DNA from: an uncultured Eubacteriales bacterium
Lineage (GTDB): Bacteria; Bacillota; Clostridia; Christensenellales; UBA1242
Reading direction: 5' to 3'
NCBI GenBank assembly: GCA_902796635.1
Contig: CADBPU010000076.1
Coordinates: forward strand, 1-11,728
Length of the DNA: 11,728 nt
This document shows positions 1 to 10,200 of this stretch, one piece after another. Numbering within the stretch: position 1 is the first letter of the stretch; every line of letters begins with the position of its first letter. The position numbers were made by a program, and so were the translations under genes. The notes beneath the pieces were generated by a model. It ran no database searches. It was not told the origin of the DNA and saw only the letters and a program-made list of their open reading frames with translations.

Positions 1-134
1 ATTTAACAAAACGATTGCCATATTTTGATAATGTACTATATCAACAAGTTAGAGAAATACTTGAAAAAAACTTTGAAGAAAAAAGTATGCGTGGTGGACT
101 TGCTACAAAAAGAAAATACAAAAATAATAAATAA
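1..134 (+). CDS. spoIIID: Sporulation transcription factor SpoIIID, C-terminal fragment (5' end outside window)
   Basis: SpoIIID is a small DNA-binding protein (about 90 residues) that activates and represses mother-cell genes during endospore formation. Reading from base 3, 43 codons remain before a TAA at 132-134. The visible residues begin LTKRLPYFD and end with RGGLATKRKYK. From memory of the Bacillus subtilis protein (LTERLPEIN, then a V.EIL helix, then RGGEATKLKYKK) the spacing and key residues match: TxRLP just after the recognition helix, the VREIL helix, and the basic RGG-x-ATK-x-KY tail that contacts DNA. Most of the helix-turn-helix lies left of the window, so its integrity cannot be judged. 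The gene ends just before a strong terminator and converges on ttcA. The identification rests on recalled family sequence, not a search. Confidence 0.82.
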   Translation, partial: LTKRLPYFDNVLYQQVREILEKNFEEKSMRGGLATKRKYKNNK

Positions 135-152
135 TTAATGATAATTTGTATC

Positions 153-184
153 AAAAAAATGCAGCAAAATGGCTGTATTTTTTA
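153..184. terminator. Bidirectional Rho-independent terminator between spoIIID and ttcA
   Basis: The GC core CAGC (162-165) pairs with GCTG (172-175) around a 6-nt AAAATG loop. The stem extends outward through a G-T wobble, T-A and then a run of A-T pairs, because an A-rich tract (153-159) faces a T-rich tract (178-183). On the + strand this gives a hairpin followed by TTTTTT 18 bases after the spoIIID stop; on the - strand the same hairpin is followed by seven T. It can therefore end both convergent transcripts, spoIIID from the left and ttcA from the right. Confidence 0.85.
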
Positions 185-193
185 TTTTGTATT

Positions 194-221
194 AAAGTAA
201 ATAAAATTGAAAATTTACTTT
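194..221. repeat. AT-rich inverted repeat in the spoIIID-ttcA gap
   Basis: AAAGTAAAT (194-202) and ATTTACTTT (213-221) are perfect 9-bp inverted arms around a 10-nt loop, followed by a few more T on the + strand. Only one pair is G-C, so the hairpin would be weak. It could back up the stronger terminator to its left, or be chance in very AT-rich DNA. Confidence 0.4.
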
Positions 222-273
222 TTTAATAATAATTAATGTTTTAATTTTATTAGTAAATTGTAGTGTTTTTGAT

Positions 274-300
274 ATTTATTGATACTATTTATCAATAAAT
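274..300. repeat. 11-bp perfect inverted repeat enclosing the ttcA stop codon
   Basis: ATTTATTGATA (274-284) and TATCAATAAAT (290-300) are exact reverse complements separated by only 5 bases (285-289). On the - strand the ttcA stop codon TAG (287-285) lies in the loop, so the mRNA hairpin would span the last codons and the start of the 3' UTR. No T tract follows on either strand, so it is not a classical terminator. A role in 3'-end stability is possible but unproven. Confidence 0.5.
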
Positions 301-1010
301 TTATCATACAAATTGTTTCTTTCTGGATGCAAAATTGCACTCAATATATTTTTTTGCACACCAGGTATTTCTTTATTGATATATTGTATCAGTTTTTTCA
401 TATATTCTCTTTGTGTATTTTTATCAGCAGGGCAGTTATTTTTAATCACTGGCATATCTTTGCTGACCGCAATGATTTCTTTTTCAAAAACAGTTATCAT
501 TGGTCTAATAACTTTTAGTGAGTTGTTTGTTAGTTGCATGATTGGAGAAAATGTATTAAATCTGCTTTCGTAAAACAATGACATAAATAGTGTTTCCATA
601 AGGTCGTCTGCATGATGGCCTAATGCAACTTTGTTATAACCTAACTTTTTTGCTGTTGTGTTTAGATGCCCACGTCTAAGGTTTGCACATAGTGCACATG
701 GGTTGCTCTCATTTCTTATTTCAAAAACAATTTTGTTGATTTTAGAGTTTACAACAGTCAACTCAACACCAAGTTTTTCACAATATTTTTTTATTTCTGT
801 GTAATCTGTTTCGCCGTCAAAAAGGTCAACAGCAATGGCACCAAGTTCAAATTTTTTTGGATAAAAATTTTTTAGCATAGATAGGCATGTCAAAAGAGTG
901 ATGCTGTCTTTACCACCAGAAATACCAACAGCAATTTTGTCGCCGTCTTCTATAAGATTAAATTGTTCACATATTTTTCTAACTTTTCCTAAAACCTGCT
1001 TTATTTTCAT
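285..1010 (-). CDS. ttcA: TtcA-like tRNA 2-thiocytidine(32) synthetase (PP-loop ATPase, Fe-S type)
   Basis: TtcA enzymes are cytoplasmic. They use ATP to adenylate a tRNA base (cytidine 32 in the characterised proteins) and an iron-sulfur cluster to help insert sulfur. The 241-residue protein shows the N-terminal N-type ATP pyrophosphatase PP-loop SGGKDS (residues 31-36), CALC (Cys105 and Cys108) followed by NLRRG, the GHHADD motif (131-136) and NNCP with Cys193. The CxxC plus one distal Cys is the [4Fe-4S] ligand set of TtcA and separates it from the lysidine synthetase TilS, which shares the PP-loop. It is shorter than Escherichia coli TtcA (about 311 residues), mainly at the ends, so the exact target base is inferred from family. 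The ATG at 1010 is forced: the next in-frame codons upstream hold no start before a TGA. No Shine-Dalgarno sequence precedes it. The gene is monocistronic, convergent with spoIIID and divergent from the giant gene. Confidence 0.85.
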   Translation of the reverse strand: MKIKQVLGKVRKICEQFNLIEDGDKIAVGISGGKDSITLLTCLSMLKNFYPKKFELGAIAVDLFDGETDYTEIKKYCEKLGVELTVVNSKINKIVFEIRNESNPCALCANLRRGHLNTTAKKLGYNKVALGHHADDLMETLFMSLFYESRFNTFSPIMQLTNNSLKVIRPMITVFEKEIIAVSKDMPVIKNNCPADKNTQREYMKKLIQYINKEIPGVQKNILSAILHPERNNLYDKFIDK

Positions 1011-1016
1011 GACATT

Positions 1017-1044
1017 ATTATATCACACTCAAAGCAAAAAACAA
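1017..1044 (-). promoter_or_regulatory. Extended -10 promoter of ttcA, abutting the start codon
   Basis: On the - strand TATAAT (1022-1017) is a perfect -10 box preceded by TG plus one base (1025-1023), the extended -10 pattern. A weak -35 match, TTGTTT (1044-1039), lies 16 bp upstream. Only six bases separate the -10 from the ttcA ATG, so transcription would be expected to begin at or next to the A of the start codon. Together with the missing Shine-Dalgarno sequence this suggests a leaderless mRNA. Confidence 0.6.
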
Positions 1045-1095
1045 ATTTTTTGTCAAAAATATAAATATTTTTGGATAAATTGTTTGCCACATATC

Positions 1096-1140
1096 AAAAA
1101 AAAATATATAATTGAAATAAGAGAAAGAGTTTTATATATT
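1096..1140 (+). promoter_or_regulatory. Promoter of the giant lipoprotein gene, with upstream A tract
   Basis: TTGAAA (1112-1117) and TATATT (1135-1140) each match the vegetative sigma consensus at five of six positions and are spaced by the ideal 17 bp. A run of nine A (1096-1104) just upstream resembles an UP element. Initiation would be expected near 1147, giving a leader of about 32 nt. The surrounding DNA is very AT-rich, so chance matches are possible, but spacing, position and orientation all fit. Confidence 0.6.
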
Positions 1141-1169
1141 AATATATATAAAATTGCACAAGATAAAGC

Positions 1170-1173
1170 GAGG
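1170..1173 (+). promoter_or_regulatory. Ribosome binding site of the giant lipoprotein gene
   Basis: GAGG ends five bases before the ATG at 1179. It is a short but correctly placed Shine-Dalgarno sequence. It supports this start, as does the signal peptide that begins directly at this Met. Confidence 0.6.
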
Positions 1174-1178
1174 TCATT

Positions 1179-1250
1179 ATGAAATTGAAAAAAATTTTAG
1201 TATTTGTGATTTTATCTCTATTATCAATCAGTGGAGTTTTGTTTGGTTGT
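1179..1250 (+). other. Lipoprotein signal peptide and lipobox Cys24
   Basis: The N-terminus has a short basic n-region (Lys2, Lys4, Lys5), an uninterrupted hydrophobic core (residues 6-22) and LFGC at 21-24. Leu at -3 and Gly at -1 before Cys fit the lipobox for prolipoprotein diacylglyceryl transferase and signal peptidase II; Phe at -2 is less usual. Asn26 follows shortly after the modified Cys, and residues 25 onward are polar, as expected for a tether. Confidence 0.85.
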
Positions 1251-4200
1251 CAAAATAAATATGAAAATATGAAGTTGACATCAAATAGAGATGAAACTGG
1301 CTTGCAATTATACTTAGGAGAAGATAGTGATTTGGATGATGGCGCAAAACCATCAATTGGAACTATCACTTTTACAGTTAGTGGAGTAGGTGGAAATGTC
1401 AGCAAAAAACTCAAATATAATTATGATGCAAGTATCGTAAGAATATTGAGTGAAGAATTTGCTAATGATGTTACAACCTTGACTTTGCAAGCAATCTCTG
1501 GTGGCTCAACAAAATTTATTGCAATAACCGAAGAAGGTGGAAAAACCAATTCTGTTGATGTTGATTGTATAAGAAGAATCACTGACCTCAAATTTGATTC
1601 TACATATAAACCTGCAATTTTCAACAAACCTGGCAGTTCTCTTGTAATTAATTCAAAACAAATTATCTTTAATAATGGAAGCGTTGAAGGTACAACGCAA
1701 AACGAAGTTGTATATTCACTCAAAAATGCTGTTGATGGAGTAGAACTTACAAGCGGTGGATTGCTTACATTATCAAAAGCAGTTTCAGTACAAGATATCA
1801 TTGTTGTTGCAACAAGCAAATTTGACGCACAATATAGTGATGAAGTAAATGTTCATCTTGTAAAAGTTTTTGATGAAGATAGTATTGATATCATTTCATT
1901 AAGCCCTGTTTATAAAGATGGCGAAATTACTTTAACTACTGATGGCGATGAAAGTAATATAACACTTGAAGTTGATGTTGCGACAGATGAAGCAATAACA
2001 CTATATTATAGACTTAAAGAGAATGAAAATATAACAACAAGTTCAACAAACTGTGTGACTGTTGAACAAAACATAAATGAATTCCATATGTATGCAGACA
2101 GCATAGGAAATTGTTTGTTTGAAGTTGAAGTTCATTTATCAAATTATACTGATGCACCAGTCGTAAAAAAGACTATTCCTGTAAATGTAGTAAAACTTCC
2201 AAAAATTATTAATATCAATGGCATCACAACAGATTTTAGTGATGATATTTTCACATATTACCAAAATGGATTGGGTAAACAATATGCAATAACTATTGGA
2301 GACAAACTTGCATACAACAAACAATTTGTTGTTGCAACTGATTCAAACCTTGATTTTAATATCAAAAAAAGAGATGGCTCTTTGATTAAATGTGCAACAC
2401 TACAAGACGGAAATTTGACAGGTGATTATGAAATATTAAACGCAGAAACTGAATATAGCATTTTTGTTAGCGGAAATTTGCCAAATCAATCTGCAAATTT
2501 ATATATTTATGCTTATGGCAGTTTGGGCTATTCAGGTCAATTGGTTAGAAAACTATCTTTAACAACACTTTTGGGCTCAACAGCAGTCGAACCACAATTT
2601 TCTACGTTAGACGGTGAAGAAACAAGTACATATTATGTAGAAGTCGGCAAAAGTTTTGTACTCAATTATAATATTGATGAAAACTCATCAGCAAAAGGCA
2701 TTAAACTCTTAAATACTGATGGTTCAGCACTAGACGATTTTGTTTCAGTAGATATTACAAATGGTATTAAACCTGTCATTACAGTTTCTGGTATAAATCA
2801 GGGTCAAACCACATGCAAACTTGTGCTTGCAAATTTTGTATCAAGCATATCATTTGATATTTGTGTGTTTGTTCCTGTTCAATATGATGATGAAGAAGCA
2901 CTTTCTGGTGGCTATAAACTTAGCGTTGATAGTCCACTTCAAAACAGAAATATCGCAGAAGCAAATTATATTTATGGCAGTTTGACAAACTTTGTGCTTT
3001 CTATTGGTACAGGAACACAACTCAATTTGTCAACAGAGCCAAACAATGCAACAATTTATTCATTAAAGTATAGCAGTGTTATTTTGGTTGACGGAGAAGA
3101 TGAAATTGATGGTTCAACTTATGCTACAATTTCAAGAACAGGTTATATTGCAGCCAAAAAGGTTCTTCCGCAAACTGTCGCAGATGATAATAATGAAGAA
3201 ATAAGCCATGTTCAAAAATTATATATTCAAGTTCAATTAACATCATTGATTACAAATGAAGATGGCAGTATTAGTACTCTTGTAGGAACAAAATATGTTG
3301 AAATGGAAGTTTATGTTCCACTCACAAATGTAATATTATCAAAGAATTCATCAACAATTTATTGGGAAGAAGGTCTTAATGTAATTCAAAGAGAAAATAT
3401 GGTTTATATGGACACCATATCAATGGCTTTCTATCCAAATGTAATCAATACATCAAAAGTTCGTGTTAGTTATGACATAAATTTGCCAACTATTGTTGAT
3501 AATACAAATCACACAATTATAGTTAGTGCAACAAATATGCCAGAAGATGTTGCAAATGAAAAAATTTACACATTGACAGCGACTATTCAATATTATTCAA
3601 CAATTATTGTTAGACGTGTCACATTTAATGTAGTAAAGCCAATAAAGGCAGAAAGAATTAATGCCTATATTGATGATATTGAAAAATATGTTGCATATTT
3701 TGATGTAAGTTCATTTAACGAAGGCGATGCATATAATGTACCAAAAATTAAAATAAATACAGCAGTTTATTCGGCTGAATTAAAACAAAATGTAACATTC
3801 CCAAAAGTTTACTATTCAATAGACGAACATGATAGATATATCGCTTCTGTTGATGAAGATGGTTATATAACACCAATTTCTGCCGGAGTGTGTGAAATAA
3901 AAGTTTATGCAGAAGATATGATTGCTGCCGATGGCGCGCCAAATTCATATAAAACTATTTATGTTGTTGTTGCAGACGGAAGAAGTAGTGGTTCTGCACT
4001 TAGAATTAGAAATGAAAGCGATTTTGAAAAAATCAATCCTAATTATTACTACTATTTTTCTAATGATGTTCGATTGACAAAAGAATATCATTTTGGCACT
4101 TTGTCAGGAGAGATTAATGGTAATGGATATAATTTACAAAATGTACAACTTAATCAATATGGCTCATTATTTGAAGAAATTGCAGAAAATGCTGTAATAA

Positions 4201-7200
4201 CAAATTTGAATATATATTTTAGTTTCAATAAAATACTTGATGAAAGTTTTGAAATTGTTGGTTTAGCACCTACAAACAATGGTAGAGTAGAAGCTGTAAA
4301 TGCTTACTATTCAACTGCAAGTGTTCAATTTGCACAAGGTTTACAAAATGAAGATTTACAAAATTTAAGTTTACACATTGCTGGCTTGGTTGCAGAAAAC
4401 AATGGTGTATTATCAAAGTGTACAGCAAGTATGGATTTGCAAATTTCAAACAACAATCAAATTTGTCAAATTAATGAATTATTAATCGGTGGATTAGCAA
4501 TTAACAATAAAAATTTAATCACAGGTTCAAATAACAATTACAGATATTATTCATCAAACTTTGTACAAAGTTATGAGTTTTCAGGCAAAATCAATATTGA
4601 AGATGGTATTTCAGCAACAACAACAGCTATTGGTGGAATTGCTGCAAATAATCATTTTGAAGGTAATAGCATAAAAAATATTGCTGTTGAAATTATTGTC
4701 AATGCAAAAGCAATAGATAATGTTGGTGGTATTGCAGGAACAAACTTTGTAAAAATAGAAAATGTGCTTGTCAATCCTGAAATAAACGCAAAAAATAACG
4801 TTGGTGGTATATGTGGAGTATTGACTAAACAAGAAGAAGTCGAAAGCCCAATTATTAATAATGCTATTGTAGAACTTTATGAAGATGTTTCAAATCGTGG
4901 TCATTTCAACAATATTTCTGGACAAAATTTTGTAGGTGGCTTGGTCGGTAGTTCTCAATCTGGCTTAATCTATAATTCTTACATAAAGAGTTATGCAGAT
5001 GGTTGTTATGTAGAAGGTAAAACTGTTGGTGGTTTGGTTGGGTCAGCAGATAGTACAGAAATAGTAAGTTGTTATGCAGATGTCAAAATTAATGGCTTAA
5101 ACAATGAAACTGATTTAATAGGTGGCTTGGTTGGTGAGGCAACAGAAGTTTCTATTAATAAGGCATACTTTGTTGGTACTTTGCAAGGAGCGCAAAAGGG
5201 TTCAATTTTTGGCAAAGTAAATCATGCTGAAAACGAAGAAAAGTCAGTTGTTTCACAATTCTATACAAGCGCAGGTGAAAGTACTGAATTTGTTGGAATT
5301 GGTGATGTTGCAGATTATTCCATAACTCAAAGTTATGGAACTGATAGTGATTTACAATCAATAGATACATATTATGAACAAGATAATGTAGACAAGTCTT
5401 GGAAATTTTATTTGGATAATACAACCGAACAATTTGATTGGTATTTGGATACTGCCAGAAATCAAGGATATCCAATTTTGGTATTCAACAATCAATATTT
5501 AATGCAAAAAGATATGCCAACGGAAATTCGCATATCAAAAGCCAATGACGAAATTAAAGATATTGATGGATTAATTATTGTAAATTCAAATCAAACTTAT
5601 TTGTTGAATAATATTCTTAATATAAGCACAAATGTTAATTCAAGAGTTAACATCTATGTTTATTGCGATATTGATGGCGTGCTTTCAACAAATAGCATAA
5701 ACAATAGACTTAATACAAATACAAAACTCTATTCAAGTGAAGACCAAGTTATAACTCTAACTTTTGTTTTGGGTAATAATGCGGATATAACAAAGAAAGT
5801 CCAAATTGCTTTCATAACAGAAGTATTAGATTTTTATGCTGATAATATTAAAATAAAGAAAGGCGAAAATACTACTATATCATCTTATCTCGCTTATGCA
5901 TTAGATAAAAATGAAAATTATGTATATGAAGAAGTAAATCAAAACTATGTTTTAGGCATTCCTAATTTGAATATTGATGATGTAGAAGAGATTAGCATAA
6001 GCAATAGTTTCAATGTGGTTTACAATCAAGGTGAAGAAGATGAATATGTTCAAACCTATTTCAAAAATAAATCTGTTTTGATAGGTGTTGATAGTTTCTC
6101 TACGCAATCTAATTTGGCGTTATATTATGTATTAAAATATACTGGATTAGATAATCAAGAGATTACAAAATATATCAAAATGTTTGGATATGAAAATTTA
6201 AGTTTAGATATTTACACGGGTGCAACAAATATTAAAATATCAAACTCAAACATTGATATGACAATTATTGATGATGTTGTGTTTACAGTTACAATGGATA
6301 CTGATAATCCAAGCGACAAGTTAATAATAGAAAATGATGCAGATTATATCTATGCAGAAATCAATTCATCTTTTGTTCAAGTTTCAAATGGCTCAAAAGA
6401 TGATGCAAAATTGATTTTAACAATTCTTGAAGGACCAGATTTTGATAAGGATAATGAAGAACTTGTTATTACATTTGAGTTAAAATTTAAGGATGAATAT
6501 TTGTCTGCAAATTTAAGCACCAGTTTCAACAGAATTTTGAATTCAGTTTTAACTTTCAAAGCGCAGAGCAACGAGCAAATCAGCAAACAAATAAGTGTAA
6601 ATGCAAGGCCACAAAATTTATTAAAAATAGATTTATCTAACTATTCTGCTGGTCGTATTGATGGTGATATGTACATAAAATCATCTCAACTTTCTAACAC
6701 ATTGACACCTGGTCAAGTTGGTATGATGGTTATTGATATATATCCTGAATATGCACAATATGATAGAATTGAAGTTATTAGTGGAACTGACAATAAAGGA
6801 AATAAAATCAGTTTTATTCAAGTTGTAGAATATGATGTTGGTAATATAAAAGAATATTATGAACTTAGACCAAGTTCAATTACAACAGAAGATGGCATTT
6901 TATTACAAAGAGCATCATATATTGAAGATTTAGATACGCAAAGCTACAAATTTGATGGAAAATTCTATGTAAAAACATTGATGGGTTCAAATGTTGATTA
7001 TGACCAAATTGTTACGGTATCAGTAAAAGGAATCACAAATATTGTTGATGAAAACAATGAAATAATAGAAGTATATGAAATAATCAATTCAATGGATATA
7101 ATCGTCAATCAAGCACCTTCATTAAAACTTGAATATGCTGGTGATGAGAATGGTAATATCAAAAAAGGATTTGTTTATAACGAACAAAGTGAAAAAACAG

Positions 7201-10200
7201 AAGAATATTACATTGCTGTTCCGGGTCAAACATTAAAATTCAATCTTTCTTATGAAAAACTATCATTGCAGAACTTATTTACGCAGGCGAAAGTTGTAAA
7301 ATATGATGAGCAAGACACAATTTTGAATAAAAATACTTACTTGAATGTAAGTAAAATTGAAAACAATTCTTTCAATATTGAAATAAAAAATAGTGCTGTT
7401 GGTATGTTGTTAACAATCAAAGCAGATGGTGATGAAATAATCAATGACTATAAAGAGAATTATGCAAGTAATGAAATTAAAATTTTAGTTGTTGATTGTA
7501 TTGTTGATAGCATCAAAGTCAACAATGGAAATGATGTATTTGAAATAGGACAATATACACCTATTTCTGCACAATTATCTGCTAATGCTAGTCAAGTATC
7601 AATAATTGAAAATATCGAAAATCAAATAAACGCTGATTCTTCTTATTGGTGGGGTATTAAGAACAAGGTTTGGAGTACTTGGAATCTTGATGCTACTGGA
7701 TTGCCAGAAATCAATAGTGAAAAGAAAACAGTTTATATGCGTTGGAATGAGTTTGATGCATATCGTGCTGGAATATTAAAGAAAAATGCAACTGACACAC
7801 CATCTTTGGGAATATTTGCCACAAAACAAGATAGTTTGGAAAAAGTATTTAGAGTTTCTTTTGAATATTATTACAATTCAAATGGAGAAATACAAATAAA
7901 TTCAAATTCAAATAGTAGTATACAAACAAAAACTTGTCAAAAAACTGTTAATATGGTTTTGAAAACAGTAACAGATATTGAAAACCCTGTACCAATTTAT
8001 ACAATAAAAGAGTTTTATGATATAAAGAACAATCCAGAATTAGACTATATTTTGATGAATGACCTATATTTTGGTTTGGCTGATGAAAGTGAATTGGAAG
8101 GCAAAGAAATAGGCACAGCCACAATGGATGCATATACACCATTTGCACTCAATGTAAATAGTTTTGATGGAAATACACATATAATTCATATTTATGGAAA
8201 TTTGAACTATGAAACAAGTGATAATAGTGGAAGTTCATTAAATCTTGGTTTATTTACATCTATCGAGCAAGAAACAATTTTAGTTAATTTGGATGTAGAG
8301 TATAACAGACCAAGCACAACACTTAGTGATGACAATAATTATGCTTTAAGATATGACAATTTGAAAAATTATAGTTCAGTATATTTTGGTGGATTAACTG
8401 CACAAAACAGGGGTGTTGTATCAAATTGTCAAGTCAAAATTAATGGTGATATAGAAATATCATTAAATGAAAATAATTCAAAGGTTTATATTGCAGGTTT
8501 TGCTTCACAAAATTCTGGAAAAATTACTTATTCATCTGTAAAAGGACCAGACTGGAACAATAATTTTGATGATAATTGTAATTATTCAATAGTAAAACCA
8601 GAAATAAACAAAAAACTTATATCAAATTCTACTGGTGAAATGGCTTTATTTGTTAATGATAACAACAATTTGATTTCAAATTGCGAAGCCGAGTTTGTTG
8701 GGTTAGAGAATAGTGCATCTCCAAGCTTAAATGCAAAAGTTGCAGGCTTTGTCGATGTAAATTCTTCTGTTGGTAAAATTATTAACAGTAGTATTGCAGG
8801 TCAAAGACTTTCTCATAAATTCAATCAAAAATCAGTTGAATTATTATATCCAATAGAAAAGAATGATGAAAGATTGAGTATTTTGTGTGGAAGTGCACTT
8901 CAAAATGATATTTATTTTGCAAAAATATCTTCACTTAACAATGTTGCAGGATTTATTTATGAAAATGCTGGAACTATTGAAAATGCATATTCTGCAATTC
9001 CAATGGAAACTCAATCAAGGTCGGCAGGATTTGTTTATGACAATTCAAGTGCTGGCACAATAAAGACTGTTTATACAACAAGTATTTATGATGGTTCAAG
9101 CGAACAAAGTTCAGCACACACTCCATTTACAGGAACTAATGAATTAAGTGAAGTGCTAAACGATGAGCAAACAAGTACTATTGAAAATTCTTATTACTTA
9201 ACAAAACTAAAAGATACTTATGAAGAAGATGTTATGTTTAGAGAACCAGCATCAAGAATAGGAATTAATCTTAATGGCTCATCTCCAAGTGCATCATACT
9301 TTGTTGGATTTGATTTTGATACTATTTGGTCTAATGAAGGAACTTATGATAGTCCTGTTATAGCCTCTATTGAAAAGAATAATATAAACAGAAAACACTT
9401 TGAACGTACTGAAGTTGAATTTGAAATTGATGGAGAAAACATCAAACAATTCCCAAGAAGTCAAAGTGGAAAAGTACCATATACTATTGCAAATGCTTTA
9501 CAATTTGTAAATACATTTAATGATTATGCAAACGGAAAAGATGAAGAAGTAAACAATGTTGTCACAAGAGATATACGTCTTATCAATGATATTGATTTGA
9601 TAGATTATATTGGAACAACTGAATTTGATAATATAAAAAATGTCATTTACATCGGTGATTTTGATGGTAATGGTATGAGTATAGACAACATTAAAATTAC
9701 TGGTTCAGGAAGTGATAATAGAAATACTAGTCTTTATGCCAATGTTTCAAGTTCTTACGGATTATTCTATCAAATAGGTAGTGCAAGTGTCCTTAATGAT
9801 GACAATGAATTAGAAAAAATTGATTTCCAAAACTGCAACACAACAATAAGAAGTTTGACATTAAATGTTTCGGAAGTAACGAGTTCAACAAGTTCGTTTA
9901 CAGGAATACTTGCTGGTGTTATTGTCAATACAGCAATCAAATCTTTGACGATTAATTCAAGTGAAGTTGATGTTTTGGGATATAACGCAGTTGGTGGAAT
10001 TGCAGGAGCTATTATTGGTAATTCTGCATTACATAACATTAACATCAATGCAAGTGTTCAATCAACTTATAGAAGATTTGCAAATAATGATTATACAAAT
10101 AAAGAATTTGAAAGTGTAGATACTTATAAAAATATTGATTATGAAAAGTACAATAACAATTCTTATGATGATGACGGATATTTTGTTAATGGAAAATTTG

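Noticed and set aside
279..573. Two short overlapping + strand ORFs rich in Phe and Ile
   Set aside because: They lie antisense to the ttcA coding sequence, whose catalytic motifs are intact; neither has a ribosome binding site or recognisable motif.
1051..1056. Perfect TTGACA on the - strand as the -35 of ttcA
   Set aside because: It is 28 bp from the TATAAT, far beyond the usable 16-18 bp, and no -10 box lies at the right distance from it.
1011..1178. Riboswitch or small RNA in the divergent intergenic region
   Set aside because: The predicted leader of the giant gene is only about 32 nt and I see no stable hairpin or conserved aptamer; the region is explained by two promoters.
898..1182. 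A + strand ORF crossing the ttcA 5' end and the divergent promoters
   Set aside because: It overlaps ttcA in antisense and ends at the start of the giant gene in another frame; its sequence has no coding character.
1421..10048. Eight - strand ORFs of about 60-130 codons inside the giant gene
   Set aside because: All are antisense to a continuous frame with clear domain motifs, and their low-complexity products reflect the AT-rich codon use of the real gene.
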